A DNA stretch of 64,000 nucleotides, taken from contig NZ_FZOU01000005.1 in NCBI RefSeq assembly GCF_900188085.1, positions 62,001 to 126,000 of the forward strand. Reading direction: 5' to 3'. Every line of letters starts with the position of its first letter. Position 1 is the first letter of the stretch. The position numbers and the translations under genes are program-made. The notes below the pieces were generated by a model that worked only from the letters and a program-made list of their open reading frames with translations, was not told the DNA's origin and did no database searches. Of this stretch, positions 47,799 to 58,000 are shown piece by piece. This stretch comes from Granulicella rosea. Its GTDB lineage: Bacteria > Acidobacteriota > Terriglobia > Terriglobales > Acidobacteriaceae.

Positions 47799-48701
47799 AT
47801 GCGTCTGTTGCAGTCGTTCCGGCCCGCCGTTCTAACCCTGGCTCTGCTGACCTGTGGCGTTGCCGCGCTGCATGCGCAGGCGCCGACCTACGCGAACACC
47901 GACCCAGGCCTGAACGCGCGGCTGAACCTGCCCGTGCCTGCGAACAAGAAGCTGCCGACGCTGTGGCTGGTCGGCGACTCCACCGTGCGCAACGGCAAGG
48001 GCGACGGCGCGAACAACCAGATGGGTTGGGGCGAGCCGCTGGTTGCGTTCTTCGATACGAAGAAGATCAACGTGGTGAACCGAGCCATCGGCGGGCGCTC
48101 GAGCCGGAGCTACATCATCGAAGGCCACTGGCAGGAGGTGCTCGACATGATGAAGCCGGGCGACACCGTCATCTTCCAGTGGGGACACAACGACGAAGGC
48201 AAACCGGACGACCCGGCGCGCGCTCGGGCCAGCCTGCCGGGCTTTGGCGACGAGACCGTGGAGATCGAGAACCCGATTCTGAAGCGGCATGAGACGGTGC
48301 ATACCTACGGCTGGTACATGACGCAGTATGTAACCGATACGATTGCAAAAGGCGCGACGCCGATCATCTGCTCGCCGATTCCGCGCAAGACGTGGAAGGA
48401 CGGCCACATCGAACGCAACAAGGCCAAGTACGGCGGTTGGGCACGGCATGTTGCCGAGGCCAAGGGCATCGGCTTCATTGACCTGAACGAGATCATCGCG
48501 CGGCAGTACGACCAGATGGGCGAGGCGGCGGTCGAGCCGCTCTTTGGCGACCCCCACACGCATACCAGTCTGCCGGGCGCAAGGCTGAATGCGGCGAGCG
48601 TCGTCGCGGGGTTGAAGGGGCTGGCGAAGGATCCCGTTGCGCCCGATTTCTCGCCGCTGGCGTCGCAGATTCCGGCCTATCACGACCCCGACGCGAAGTA
48701 G
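47799..48701 (+). CDS. CE12-type rhamnogalacturonan acetylesterase (SGNH/GDSL)
   Basis: A 300-residue exported esterase that removes acetyl groups from rhamnogalacturonan so that the glycosidases can act. A signal peptide ends around LHA. The SGNH blocks are complete: LVGDSTVRNG with nucleophile S61, AIGGRSSRS (97-104), FQWGHND (127-132), and the catalytic D/H region GDPHTHTS near 252-259. GAGGAGA precedes the ATG. It is the last gene of the enzyme operon, 23 bases after the GH105 gene. Confidence 0.92.
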   Translation: MRLLQSFRPAVLTLALLTCGVAALHAQAPTYANTDPGLNARLNLPVPANKKLPTLWLVGDSTVRNGKGDGANNQMGWGEPLVAFFDTKKINVVNRAIGGRSSRSYIIEGHWQEVLDMMKPGDTVIFQWGHNDEGKPDDPARARASLPGFGDETVEIENPILKRHETVHTYGWYMTQYVTDTIAKGATPIICSPIPRKTWKDGHIERNKAKYGGWARHVAEAKGIGFIDLNEIIARQYDQMGEAAVEPLFGDPHTHTSLPGARLNAASVVAGLKGLAKDPVAPDFSPLASQIPAYHDPDAK

Positions 48702-48860
48702 TCGAAGCGGCTCGTTTTGGGATTACAAAAAGAATACAGAATGCACCGGGCAAATCGGGAATGCAGGAGGCCATTCGGCTTCCCGCATTCGGTTTAATTC
48801 AGTATGGTGAATGCAGGCCTATCGTGAGCGACTGCGATCCGGCCGAAGAAATGGGCCCCG

Positions 48861-49646
48861 ATGCGTACTCCCACCGCCTTTCTCCGATCCTCCGTCCTCG
48901 CGCTTCTGCTTGGCGCCTGCGCCGTCACGAGCGCGAACGCTCTGGCTCTTTCCTGCCCCGTACACGATGCGGCCTTCGCGACGAAGCTGCCCTCGGGTGT
49001 AGAGGCGACTGCGACGCCGCATCGCCTGATCGTCATCGGTTTCATGGGCGGGCGCGTGGACGCGGCGAATGCGGTCCATCGCGAGCTGATGGTCGCGCAG
49101 CAGTTGCAGAAGCGGTATCCGCAGGCGGTGCATGCGGCGGTCTTCGCCAATCACGACGAGAAGTCCGCGCTGCGGGCGGTGCTGACGCAGCTCGATGACG
49201 ACAAGGACGGCTGCCTGAGCGCGACGGAGAAGACCGGCGCGCGCGTGGTTATCTACGGCCACTCCTGGGGCGCGTCGGAGACCGTGGCGCTGGCCCGCAA
49301 GCTCAACGACCTCGGCATTCCCGTGCTGCTGACCGTGCAGGTGGACAGCGTGCAGAAGCCCAACCATCAGGACGGCCTCATTCCGCCGAACGTGGGCGAG
49401 GCGATCAACTTCTACCAGACCGAAGGCCTGCTGCACGGACGCACGACGATCGTCGCGATGAATCCCAAACGGACGAAGATCCTCGGCAACTTCCAGTCGA
49501 GCTACAAGGGGCAACCGGTGGATTGCGCGGGATACCCCTGGTTTGCGCGGACCTTCATGAAGGCGCACATCGAGATCGAGAATGACCCGACCGTGTGGGA
49601 CAAGATCGAGGCGCTGATCGGGACCAAGGTCGTCGAGCCGGCATAG
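48861..49646 (+). CDS. exported alpha/beta-hydrolase-like protein with EF-hand loop
   Basis: A 261-residue protein. The N-terminus has a signal peptide with a possible lipobox (LLGAC, Cys20). HRLIVIGFMGG is the first strand and oxyanion region. VIYGHSWGAS gives the hydrolase nucleophile elbow with Ser135. An insertion between them reads DDDKDGCLSATE (112-123), a perfect EF-hand calcium loop (acidic at 1, 3, 5, Gly at 6, Leu at 8, Glu at 12). Downstream loops hold VDSVQKPNHQDG, where a catalytic Asp and His could lie. The substrate is unknown. The start has only a weak ribosome site. It ends 20 bases before the nuclease-like gene. Confidence 0.65.
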   Translation: MRTPTAFLRSSVLALLLGACAVTSANALALSCPVHDAAFATKLPSGVEATATPHRLIVIGFMGGRVDAANAVHRELMVAQQLQKRYPQAVHAAVFANHDEKSALRAVLTQLDDDKDGCLSATEKTGARVVIYGHSWGASETVALARKLNDLGIPVLLTVQVDSVQKPNHQDGLIPPNVGEAINFYQTEGLLHGRTTIVAMNPKRTKILGNFQSSYKGQPVDCAGYPWFARTFMKAHIEIENDPTVWDKIEALIGTKVVEPA

Positions 49647-49665
49647 CGTGTGGGACGAGGCCGAG

Positions 49666-50538
49666 ATGCGGGAGATCGAGCCGGAGCGGCCGCAGCGGCG
49701 CTCGTCGGCGCTCTTTCCCGCGAACCTCCGGCGTGCCGTGACGGATCGGAGCGTAGCTCGCGTACGATCGGCTGCGGCTCCGCATGAGCTGACGCGCGGC
49801 GCGATGCCGAGCGTGATCTACGCGCCCGGTGACGGGCGGCACGGCAACTTCATCGAGGCGTCGTACCGGCGGATCCTGGCCGATCCGGCATGGAGTCAAC
49901 GGCTGGAGAAGTCCCACACCGCAGGGCGCCAGGCCGGCCCCACGGGACCGGACGAAGAGGTTCGGCGCTGGCGCGAGCTTGACACGGCGACCAGTTCCGA
50001 CGCGCTGCTGATGAACATCTTCTGCTATCCGCGCGTGCTTGCGGGCAAGCGGTTCACTTCGCTGCTGGGGCTTGCAGAGGGGTTGCGCCCGGAGTTCGGC
50101 TATCGCCCGCGCACGCAGTTGGAGCGCCAACTTACCGACCGGACCGAGATCGATATGCGCCTTGGCAATCTGCTGGTGGAGGCGAAGCTGACCGAGTCCG
50201 ACTGCCAGACGGCGCCGCTGCGGCTGATAGAGCGCTACCCGCGCTTCGCCGAGGTCTTCGAGCGCGAGGCGCTGGAGGTTCGCGGCGGCCGCGTGCAGGC
50301 CTACCAGCTCATCCGGGGCGTGCTGGCCGCGGAGGCGGAGGCTGCCGGCTTCTGCCTGATGTGCGATGCGCGGCGCCCCGACCTGATCGAAAGCTGGTAC
50401 GGCGTGATGCGCGCCGTACGCGGTTATGAACTGCGCGCGCGGCTGCGGCTGGTTACCTGGCAGGAGATCGCAGCCTGCGTGCCGGTCCCGCTGCGCACGT
50501 TCCTCGCGGATAAGTACGGTATTGAGTCGCCGGTCTAG
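49666..50538 (+). CDS. PD-(D/E)xK nuclease-like protein, PGN_0703-type
   Basis: A 290-residue soluble protein. The segment TEIDMRLGNLLVEAKLTE carries the nuclease core: D163, E172-x-K174, with E161 before it. The surrounding blocks MNIFCYPRVL, PEFGYRPRTQLE, RPDLIESWYG and YQLIRGVLAA are those I associate with the PGN_0703 putative restriction endonuclease family. No methyltransferase or specificity gene is nearby. ATG 49666 has GAGG about five bases upstream; GTG 49648 is an alternative. It may be an orphan restriction or DNA-repair nuclease; activity is unproven. Confidence 0.65.
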   Translation: MREIEPERPQRRSSALFPANLRRAVTDRSVARVRSAAAPHELTRGAMPSVIYAPGDGRHGNFIEASYRRILADPAWSQRLEKSHTAGRQAGPTGPDEEVRRWRELDTATSSDALLMNIFCYPRVLAGKRFTSLLGLAEGLRPEFGYRPRTQLERQLTDRTEIDMRLGNLLVEAKLTESDCQTAPLRLIERYPRFAEVFEREALEVRGGRVQAYQLIRGVLAAEAEAAGFCLMCDARRPDLIESWYGVMRAVRGYELRARLRLVTWQEIAACVPVPLRTFLADKYGIESPV

Positions 50539-50559
50539 AAAATATATCTGAGAGGGAAG

Positions 50560-50634
50560 TGGTGGCCAGAGACGGGATCGAACCGCCGACGCCGGCCTTT
50601 TCAGGGCCGCGCTCTACCACTGAGCTATCTGGCC
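50560..50634 (-). tRNA. tRNA-Phe (GAA)
   Basis: Reading the minus strand, GGCCAGA pairs with TCTGGCC to form the acceptor stem. The D arm has AGCTCAGTGGTAGAGC, and the anticodon stem CGGCC/GGCCG encloses loop CTGAAAA, giving anticodon GAA. The T arm has GGTTCGATCCC. Discriminator A and an encoded CCA complete a 75-base gene. Confidence 0.97.
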
Positions 50635-50906
50635 TTGGCATGTATCGCGTGCTGCGGGCAGCCAAGAGAAGCCCACGCACGGTTACGTTTTTCATCCGTC
50701 GTTCGTGTACTTGGAAGGGGAGAGCCCAGCCTGTTACGAAGGTTCGGGTCGGGGCTGGCAAGGGAGGAGCCAGCCGCTCAAACGCATTCTCAGTATAGCA
50801 ATCCTCGGCCAATCCGCCAAACTGCCGAGCGAAAAACATCGCATCCCACTTTCCCCGCTGGCCGCGTTATCCTGTTCTCCACTCTTTTCATACAAAAAGG
50901 ACGACG

Positions 50907-52502
50907 ATGCCCAGCCTTACCCGCACTGCGATGCTCCTGCTTCTGGCCGCACCTCTGACCGCGCCTCTGCATGCCGCGCCGCCCGCGGGCACGCCGGAGC
51001 AGCGCGCCGTTCGCGCCTTTGCCGCTGCCAAGAAGGCCGGCCCGCTCGACCTGCACGCCTTTCTGGTCGGCATGCCCAAGGGCGCGGACCTGCACATGCA
51101 TCTCTCCGGCGCCATCTACGCGGAGACGTTTCTGAAGGACGCGGCCAGGGATAAGCTCTGCATCGACGTCGACACCCTGAGCTTTTCGAAGAACGACAAA
51201 GGGCCGGAGTGCGGCGCCGGCATGGCGCCCGCGGCGGAGGTCTTCAAGAATCAGCACCTTTACGACCAGATGATCGATAGCTTCTCCATGCGCGCCTTCG
51301 TGCCTTCGACCGGAGTCAGCGGGCACGACCAGTTCTTCGCCACCTTCGGCCGGTATGGCGGAACCAGCAAGGATCACGCGGGAGAGTGGCTGGACGAGGT
51401 CGCCACCCGCGCCGCCGCGCAGAACGAGCAGTATCTCGAGATCATGAACACGCCGACGCTCGCGAACGCCGGGCGGCTGGCCGGCGGCGTCCGCTGGCCG
51501 GCTGCGCCTGCCGTCATCGCCGACTACGGCCAGGACATCACCGGAACCAACACGGCCGAACTCAGCAAACTGCGCGATCAGCTTCTCGCCGGCGGTCTGC
51601 GCGACGACATCGCGGCGGACCAGAAGGACTTCGCCTCCGCGCTCGCCTCGCGCAACGAGATCGAGCACTGTGGCACGCCCGCAGCGACGCCGGCCTGCTC
51701 GGTGCAGATCAAGTTCCTCTTCCAGATCCTGCGCCAGAACGCGCCGCAGTTTGTCTTCGCGCAGACGCTGCTGGCCTTTGAGGTCGCATCTTCCAACCCC
51801 GACGTCGTCGGCCTGAACTTCGTCCAGCCGGAGGACGCCTATCTCGCCATGAGCGAGTACACCCGCCAGATGCGGATGGTCGATTTTCTCCACGGACTCT
51901 ACCCGGCGGTCCACATCTCGCTGCACGCGGGCGAGGTCGTGCCCGGCATGGTCGCGCCGGAGGGCGTCCGCTTCCACATCCGCCAGGCCGTCGACCTTGG
52001 CCATGCGGAGCGCATCGGCCACGGCGTCGACGTCATGTACGAGGATGATCCCGGTAAGTTGTTGAAGGAGCTGGCCTCTCGCCACGTCATGGTCGAGATC
52101 AACCTCACCTCGAACGACGGTATCCTGGGCGTCAAACCGCCCTTCCACCCGCTGCCGGACTACCTTGCGGCACACGTGCCGGTCGCGCTTTCGACCGACG
52201 ACGAGGGCGTCTCGCGCATCGACCTGACGCACGAGTATGTGCGCGCCGCGACGGAGTTCAACCTTGGCTACCTCGACCTGAAGACGATGGCCCGCGCCTC
52301 GATCGAGCACTCCTTCCTGCAGGGCGCGAGCCTCTGGGCGCAGCCGGACGTCTTCACCCGCGCCGTTCCCGCCTGCGCCGCCAGCCCGCTCGGCTCGGAG
52401 ACGCCGGCCGCAGCCTGCCTCGCCTATCTGAAGGCCAACACCCGCGCCGCGCAGGAGTGGGAGCTCGAACACCGCTTCAAGGTCTTCGAATCCAACCTGT
52501 AA
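50907..52502 (+). CDS. exported adenosine deaminase-family protein
   Basis: A 531-residue metal-dependent deaminase with a signal peptide (AMLLLLAAPLTAPLHA). Zinc and catalytic blocks are complete: ADLHMHLSGAIY (H63, H65), ISLHAGE, RIGHGVDVMYE, and LSTDDEGVSRIDLTHEY. Length and the signal peptide fit the ADGF/secreted adenosine deaminase type rather than the cytosolic enzyme of about 340 residues. It probably converts external adenosine to inosine to salvage purines and nitrogen. AAAGGACGACG precedes the ATG. It stands alone after the tRNA; 268 bases between them show nothing recognisable. Confidence 0.88.
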   Translation: MPSLTRTAMLLLLAAPLTAPLHAAPPAGTPEQRAVRAFAAAKKAGPLDLHAFLVGMPKGADLHMHLSGAIYAETFLKDAARDKLCIDVDTLSFSKNDKGPECGAGMAPAAEVFKNQHLYDQMIDSFSMRAFVPSTGVSGHDQFFATFGRYGGTSKDHAGEWLDEVATRAAAQNEQYLEIMNTPTLANAGRLAGGVRWPAAPAVIADYGQDITGTNTAELSKLRDQLLAGGLRDDIAADQKDFASALASRNEIEHCGTPAATPACSVQIKFLFQILRQNAPQFVFAQTLLAFEVASSNPDVVGLNFVQPEDAYLAMSEYTRQMRMVDFLHGLYPAVHISLHAGEVVPGMVAPEGVRFHIRQAVDLGHAERIGHGVDVMYEDDPGKLLKELASRHVMVEINLTSNDGILGVKPPFHPLPDYLAAHVPVALSTDDEGVSRIDLTHEYVRAATEFNLGYLDLKTMARASIEHSFLQGASLWAQPDVFTRAVPACAASPLGSETPAAACLAYLKANTRAAQEWELEHRFKVFESNL

Positions 52503-52570
52503 TCTCTCGTTTGTCCTACCCGAAGGGAATCCGTTGTTGCATTGAGAAGTCCGGAGCACCGAGACCAGCC

Positions 52571-52873
52571 ATGAAAAAAGCACTGCTTACCATCGCCCAG
52601 CTTCTGCTCTTCCTCTTCATCTTCTTCGTCGGCAGCCTGATGGATCCCTTCCACATGAGGTGGGCGATCACGCATCCGGACGCGGTGACCACGCGCTACT
52701 TCGTCCCGGACGGCCTGATTCTGATGCTGGTCGTCTACGCGGTCATTGTGGGCGCGGAGGCGTTGACGAAAAAGCTCCGCACCGCCGGCCTGCTGACGAC
52801 GATCGCCGCGGCGCTGGCTCTCGTCCTTGGGCTGCTCAGCAAATTCGGCTGGCTCACCAAATCCCTTTACTAA
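52571..52873 (+). CDS. small membrane protein, three helices
   Basis: A 100-residue hydrophobic protein. Helices are LLTIAQLLLFLFIFFVGSL, LILMLVVYAVIVGAEAL and AALALVLGLLSKF, joined by a short region with DPFHMRWAITHPDAVTTRYFV. Not recognised. It lies 68 bases after the deaminase gene and may be co-transcribed. The ribosome site is weak (GGAG about 15 bases upstream). The next 283 bases before the phosphorylase start hold only imperfect hairpins. Confidence 0.6.
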   Translation: MKKALLTIAQLLLFLFIFFVGSLMDPFHMRWAITHPDAVTTRYFVPDGLILMLVVYAVIVGAEALTKKLRTAGLLTTIAAALALVLGLLSKFGWLTKSLY

Positions 52874-53156
52874 GCTCCGGCGCCGAGGCCTGGGCGCTTC
52901 ATCCTTTGCGATAGGACCGCGAAGGAGGGGGCGCTCAAAGACCCGCCGGATCGCCCCAATATTCCCTTCCGCACGGTACCAATCCCCCCAAAGTCCAAGA
53001 AATATTAAAGGTCCGTCCACCTGCCTTTGGTAGTCTGAAATGGCGTGGCGGGCAAACCACTCGCCCGCAGGGCTCGTTCTTTCGATAGATTCGCCGACAT
53101 TACGGTTATCCGTCAGGTTTTCCGCCTCACCCGGCCAAAGAAAAGGACCTCTGCTC

Positions 53157-54944
53157 ATGAGCGTTGCCTCCGTACCCCAGACCGTCAGCCCCGATCTCAC
53201 CTCGCGGACCATCGCTTACTTCTCCATGGAGATCGCGCTGGCCCCGGCGCTCCCGACCTACTCCGGCGGCCTCGGCATGCTGGCCGGCGATACGCTGCGC
53301 TCGGCCGCCGACACCGGCGCGCCGATGGTCGCGGTCTCGCTCGTCCATCGTCACGGCTACTTCAAGCAGGCGCTCAGCCCCAGCGGTCAGCAGAGCGAGA
53401 CCGACGTCATCTGGAACCCGTCCACGCTGCCGCCGGCTGGAAAATCGGTCACCATCACGATGCAGGGCCGCGCGATCAAGGTCTCTGCGTGGCGCTTCGA
53501 CGTCGTCGGCGTCACCGGCCATGTCATCCCGGTCTTTCTGCTCGACTCGGATATCGAGGGCAACGACCCCTACGACCGCACCCTGACCGACCACCTCTAC
53601 GGCGGGGACACCTACTACCGGCTCTGTCAGGAGACCGTGCTCGGCATGGCCGGGGTGGAGCTGCTGCATGAGCTGGGCTGTCTGCCGTCGGTCTACCACA
53701 TGAACGAGGGCCACGCGGCGTTGCTGGCGCTCGGCCTGCTCGAGGACCAGATCGAAGGCAAGCCGCTCTCGACCGCCACCGAGGCCGACCGTCTGGCGGT
53801 GGCGAAGCAGTGCGTCTTCACCACGCACACGCCGGTGCCGGCGGGTCACGACCAGTTCGGCCGCGACCAGATGTATGCCGTACTTGGGCAGGAGCGCGCC
53901 GAGGCTCTCGAACGCTTCGGCTGCATGCACAACAACCTGCTCAACATGACGTACATCGCGCTGCGTTTCTCACGCTGGGTCAACGGCGTCGCCATGCAGC
54001 ACGGCAAGGTCTCGCAGGAGATGTTCCCCGAGTACCATGTCGAGTCGGTCACCAACGGCGTGCATGCCGCGACATGGATCGCGCCGCCGCTGCAGCGCCT
54101 CTTCGACGATGAGATCCCGCGCTGGCGCCACGACAACCAGTACTTCCGCTCGGTCTACGGCATCAAGCCGAGCCGCATCGCCAACGCGCACCGGGTAGGG
54201 AAGCGAAAGCTGATCGAGGCCATCGCCGAACGAACCGGCGAGGCGCTGAACGAGAGCGTGCTGACCCTCGGCTTCGCTCGCCGCGTCGCGACGTACAAGC
54301 GCGCCAGCCTGCTGCTGCAGGATCCCAAGCGGCTCGCCAGGATCGCGAAGAAGATCGGCGGCCTGCAGATCGTCTTCGCCGGCAAGGCGCATCCGGCCGA
54401 CACCGCGGGCAAGGGCTTGATCCAGGAGGTCTTCGAGATCGCCGGCAAGATCAGCCGCGGCTCGCTGCGCATTCTGTACCTCGAAAACTACGACTGGGAG
54501 CTGGGCGCGACTCTGACCCAGGGCGTCGACGTCTGGGTGAACACGCCGCGCCGTCCGTATGAGGCGTCGGGAACCTCGGGCATGAAGGCCGCGCTGAACG
54601 GCGTGCCGTCGCTCTCGATCCTCGACGGCTGGTGGATCGAAGGCTGCGCCGAGGACGTGACCGGATGGGCCATCGACGATGGCGACAACGACGACGCCGA
54701 GGCCGCGAGTCTGTACGACAAGCTGGAAAACCGCATCGCGCCGCTCTTCGCCAAGCCAAACGCCTGGGCGCGCATGCAGCAGCACTGCATCGCGATGAAC
54801 GGCAGCTTCTTCAACACCGACCGCATGCTGGGGCAATACTTCGCGAATGCGTACTTCCCGCTGGCGCCGACGATCGACGAGAGCCCCTCGGCGGAGAAGC
54901 TGGGCGAGGAGTCGGCGGCGAAGAGCGTGACAGCCAGTGTCTAG
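53157..54944 (+). CDS. glgP: alpha-glucan (glycogen/maltodextrin) phosphorylase, short form
   Basis: A 595-residue PLP enzyme that releases glucose 1-phosphate from alpha-1,4-glucans. SYSGGLGMLAGD-like sequence near the N-terminus (PTYSGGLGMLAGDTLRSA), VYHMNEGHAALLALG, FTTHTPVPAGHDQF and the PLP-site stretch PYEASGTSGMKAALNG (with the Schiff-base Lys) are diagnostic. It is shorter than the 800-residue classic enzymes, as expected for the alpha-glucan phosphorylase subfamily. AAGGA lies nine bases before ATG 53157, which suits the family N-terminus; the frame is open upstream to 53040. It is followed by a strong terminator. Confidence 0.93.
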   Translation: MSVASVPQTVSPDLTSRTIAYFSMEIALAPALPTYSGGLGMLAGDTLRSAADTGAPMVAVSLVHRHGYFKQALSPSGQQSETDVIWNPSTLPPAGKSVTITMQGRAIKVSAWRFDVVGVTGHVIPVFLLDSDIEGNDPYDRTLTDHLYGGDTYYRLCQETVLGMAGVELLHELGCLPSVYHMNEGHAALLALGLLEDQIEGKPLSTATEADRLAVAKQCVFTTHTPVPAGHDQFGRDQMYAVLGQERAEALERFGCMHNNLLNMTYIALRFSRWVNGVAMQHGKVSQEMFPEYHVESVTNGVHAATWIAPPLQRLFDDEIPRWRHDNQYFRSVYGIKPSRIANAHRVGKRKLIEAIAERTGEALNESVLTLGFARRVATYKRASLLLQDPKRLARIAKKIGGLQIVFAGKAHPADTAGKGLIQEVFEIAGKISRGSLRILYLENYDWELGATLTQGVDVWVNTPRRPYEASGTSGMKAALNGVPSLSILDGWWIEGCAEDVTGWAIDDGDNDDAEAASLYDKLENRIAPLFAKPNAWARMQQHCIAMNGSFFNTDRMLGQYFANAYFPLAPTIDESPSAEKLGEESAAKSVTASV

Positions 54945-54957
54945 AGATGGGTAGTTG

Positions 54958-55002
54958 GAAAAGCGAAAGCCCCGGCGCAACCAGCCGGGGCTTTCGCTTT
55001 TC
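54958..55002. terminator. strong bidirectional terminator
   Basis: A perfect 19-bp stem (starting GAAAAGCGAAAGCCCCGGC) with a seven-base loop GCAACCA. It ends in TTTT in each direction. It lies between two convergent genes (ends 54944 and 55040) and serves both. Confidence 0.93.
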
Positions 55003-55039
55003 AAGAACTACGAAAAACCAGCAACTTACCGATCGCTCT

Positions 55040-58000
55040 TCAGTCCCCAGCTACCGGATGCCCCACTTCGAGCGCAACCTCCGGCCGTCCCATCGCACGC
55101 TGGATCCGTGCGCGCAGGCGGTCGAAGGTCAGGTAGACGACCGGGGTGGTGAACAGCGTCAGGCACTGCGAGACGATCAGGCCGCCGACGATGGTGATGC
55201 CCAGCGGACGGCGCAGCTCGCTGCCCGTGCCGGTGCCGAGCGCCAGCGGCAGACCGCCCAGCAGGGCGGCCATCGTCGTCATCATGATCGGCCGGAAGCG
55301 CAGCAGGCAGGCCTGGTAGATGGCCTCCTGCGGCGTCTTGCCCTGCTCACGCTCGGCGATCAGCGCGAAGTCGATCATCATGATGGCGTTCTTCTTCACG
55401 ATGCCGATCAGCAGGATGATGCCGATCATCGCGATCACGCTGAGGTCGACCTTGAACAGCAGCAGCGCGAGGATGGCTCCGACGCCGGCCGAGGGCAGCG
55501 TGGAGAGGATGGTGAGCGGGTGGATGAAGCTCTCGTACAGGATGCCCAGCACGATGTAGACCGCCACCAGCGCCATCGTGATCAGCACCGGCTCGCTCGA
55601 CAGCGACGCCTGGAAGGCCTGCGCGGTGCCCTGGAAGCCGCCGTGGATCTCGCTCGGCATGCCGATCTTTACGCGCGCGGCCTCGATCGCCTCGGTCGCC
55701 TCGCTCAGGCTCGCGCCCTGGGTGAGGTTGAAGCTCAACGTTGCTGCCGGCGACTGCGACTGGTGGTTTACCGAGAGCGGGATACGCTGCGATTCGAAGT
55801 GCGTCACCGCGCCCAGCGGCACCATCGCGCCGGTGGTCGACTTCACGTAGATGTTCTTCAGCGCGTCGGTATCCTGCTGGAACTCCTGCGCGACCTCCAT
55901 GACCACGTGGTACTGGTTCAGCGGCACGTAGGTGGTCGATACCTGGCGCTGGCCGAAGGCGTCCGAGAGCGTGTTGTCGATCGTCAGCGGCGAGACGCCG
56001 AGGCGGCTGGCCGTATCGCGGTCGATCACGAGCTGCGCGCGCAGACCGAGGTCCTGCTGATCGGTCGCCACGTCCTTGATCGTCGGAATCTTCTCCATGG
56101 CGGCCATCAGCTTCGGCGCCCACTCGTTCAGGTCCTTCAGATTGCCCGCGGTCAGCGAGTACTGGTACTGCGTCGCCGAGCTGCGTCCGCCGATGTTCAG
56201 GTCCTGCGCCGACTGCATGTAGAGCCGTCCGCCCACGATGCCGGCGGTCTTCTTGCGCAGCCGGTCGATGATGACCTCGGCCGTATTGCCCTCCTTGTGC
56301 CGCACGTCGTCCGGCTTCAGCGCGACGAAGATGCGCGCGGAGTTGGCGCCGTTCCCCGAACCCATCTGCATCATGACATTCTCGATGCCGGGGTCTTCGC
56401 GGACCACCGCGACCGCCGCCAGCGCCTTCTTCTTCAGCGCGTCGAAGCTGACGTCCTGCTGGCCCTGCAACTGCCCGCTCAGGCGGCCCGTGTCCTGCTG
56501 CGGAAAGAAGCCCTTGGGCACGAGGATGAACAGGTAGATGTTCAGAATGAAGGTGCCGATGGTGATGAGCAGAACCAGTCCCTGATGTCGTAGCACCCAC
56601 CGCAGGCCGTGGTCGTACTCCCTGGTCAGCCAGTTCAGGGCGTCCTCGCCCATGGTGTAGAGCTTGCCGTGCTTCTTGCCGGTGTGCGCGGAGAGGAACT
56701 TCGCGCTCAGCATCGGCGTGGTCGTCAGCGAGACGATGAGCGAGACGAAGATCGCCGCCGACAGCGTGACCGCAAACTCGCGGAAGAGCCGGCCGACGAT
56801 GCCGCCCATCAGCAGCAGAGGAATGAAGACCGCGATCAGCGAGATGCTCATCGAGAGCACGGTGAATCCGATCTCCTTCGAGCCCTTCATCGCCGCGTCG
56901 TAGGGGCTCATGCCGTCTTCGAGGTGACGCATGATGTTTTCGATGACCACGATGGCGTCGTCGACCACGAAGCCGGTCGAGATGGTCAGGGCCATCAGCG
57001 ACAGGTTGTCCAGCGTGTAGCCGCACATGTACATCACGCCGAAGGTGCCCAGCAGGCTCAGCGGCACGGAGACGCTCGGAATCAGCGTCGAGCGCACCTC
57101 CCGCAGGAAGAGGAAGACGACGATGATGACCAGCACGATCGAGAGCAGCAGCGTCCGGGTCACGTCCTTCACCGAGGCCCGAATGGTCGTCGTACGGTCG
57201 AGCGCGACCTGCAGATGCACGGCGGCGGGGATCGATGCCTGCAACTGCGGCAGCAGCGCCAGCACGTTGTCCACCGTCTCGATGACGTTTGCGTTCGGCG
57301 CCTTGTAGACGGTGATCAGGATGCCGGTCTTGCCGTTGATGGACCCGGCGGTGTGGATGTCTTCGACGCTGTCCGTCACCTCGGCGACGTCCGAGATGCG
57401 GACGATGCCCTGGCTCGGCGCGGTCGTCGTATTGGTTACCGTGGCGGTGCTGACGGCGGAGGCGGAGCTCGACGGCAGTCCGGTCGAGGCGACCGCGTTG
57501 CTCACGGGCCCTTTATTCGTGGCGACGATCAGCGGGGCATAGGCTGCCGCGCCGAAGAGCTGGTCCGAGGAGTCGATGGTGATGCGTCGGTTCGCGTCGG
57601 TGAGGTATCCCTTGGGCTGGTTGACGTTCACCGTGCCGATGGCCGCGCGGAGAGCCTCAAGACCGAGTCCGTAGCTTGAAAGCAGCGTCGGGTTGGCCTC
57701 GATGCGCACCGCGGGCTTGGCGCTGCCGCCGGTCTGCACCTGTCCCACGCCGCTGACCTGCGAGATGCGCTGCGCGAGGATCGAGTCCGAGACGTCGTAG
57801 AGCTGCGCTGCCGTCATCGTGTCCGACGTCAGGCCGAGGATCAGGATCGGCAGATCCGACGGGTTGATCTTGCGGTAACTCGGATTCTGCGGCAGGTTCG
57901 CCGGCAACTGGCTGCGCGCGGCGTTGATGGCCGCCTGCACATCGCGCGCGGCGCCTTCGATATCGCGGCTCAGGTCGAACTGCAGATTCACCGAAGCCGA

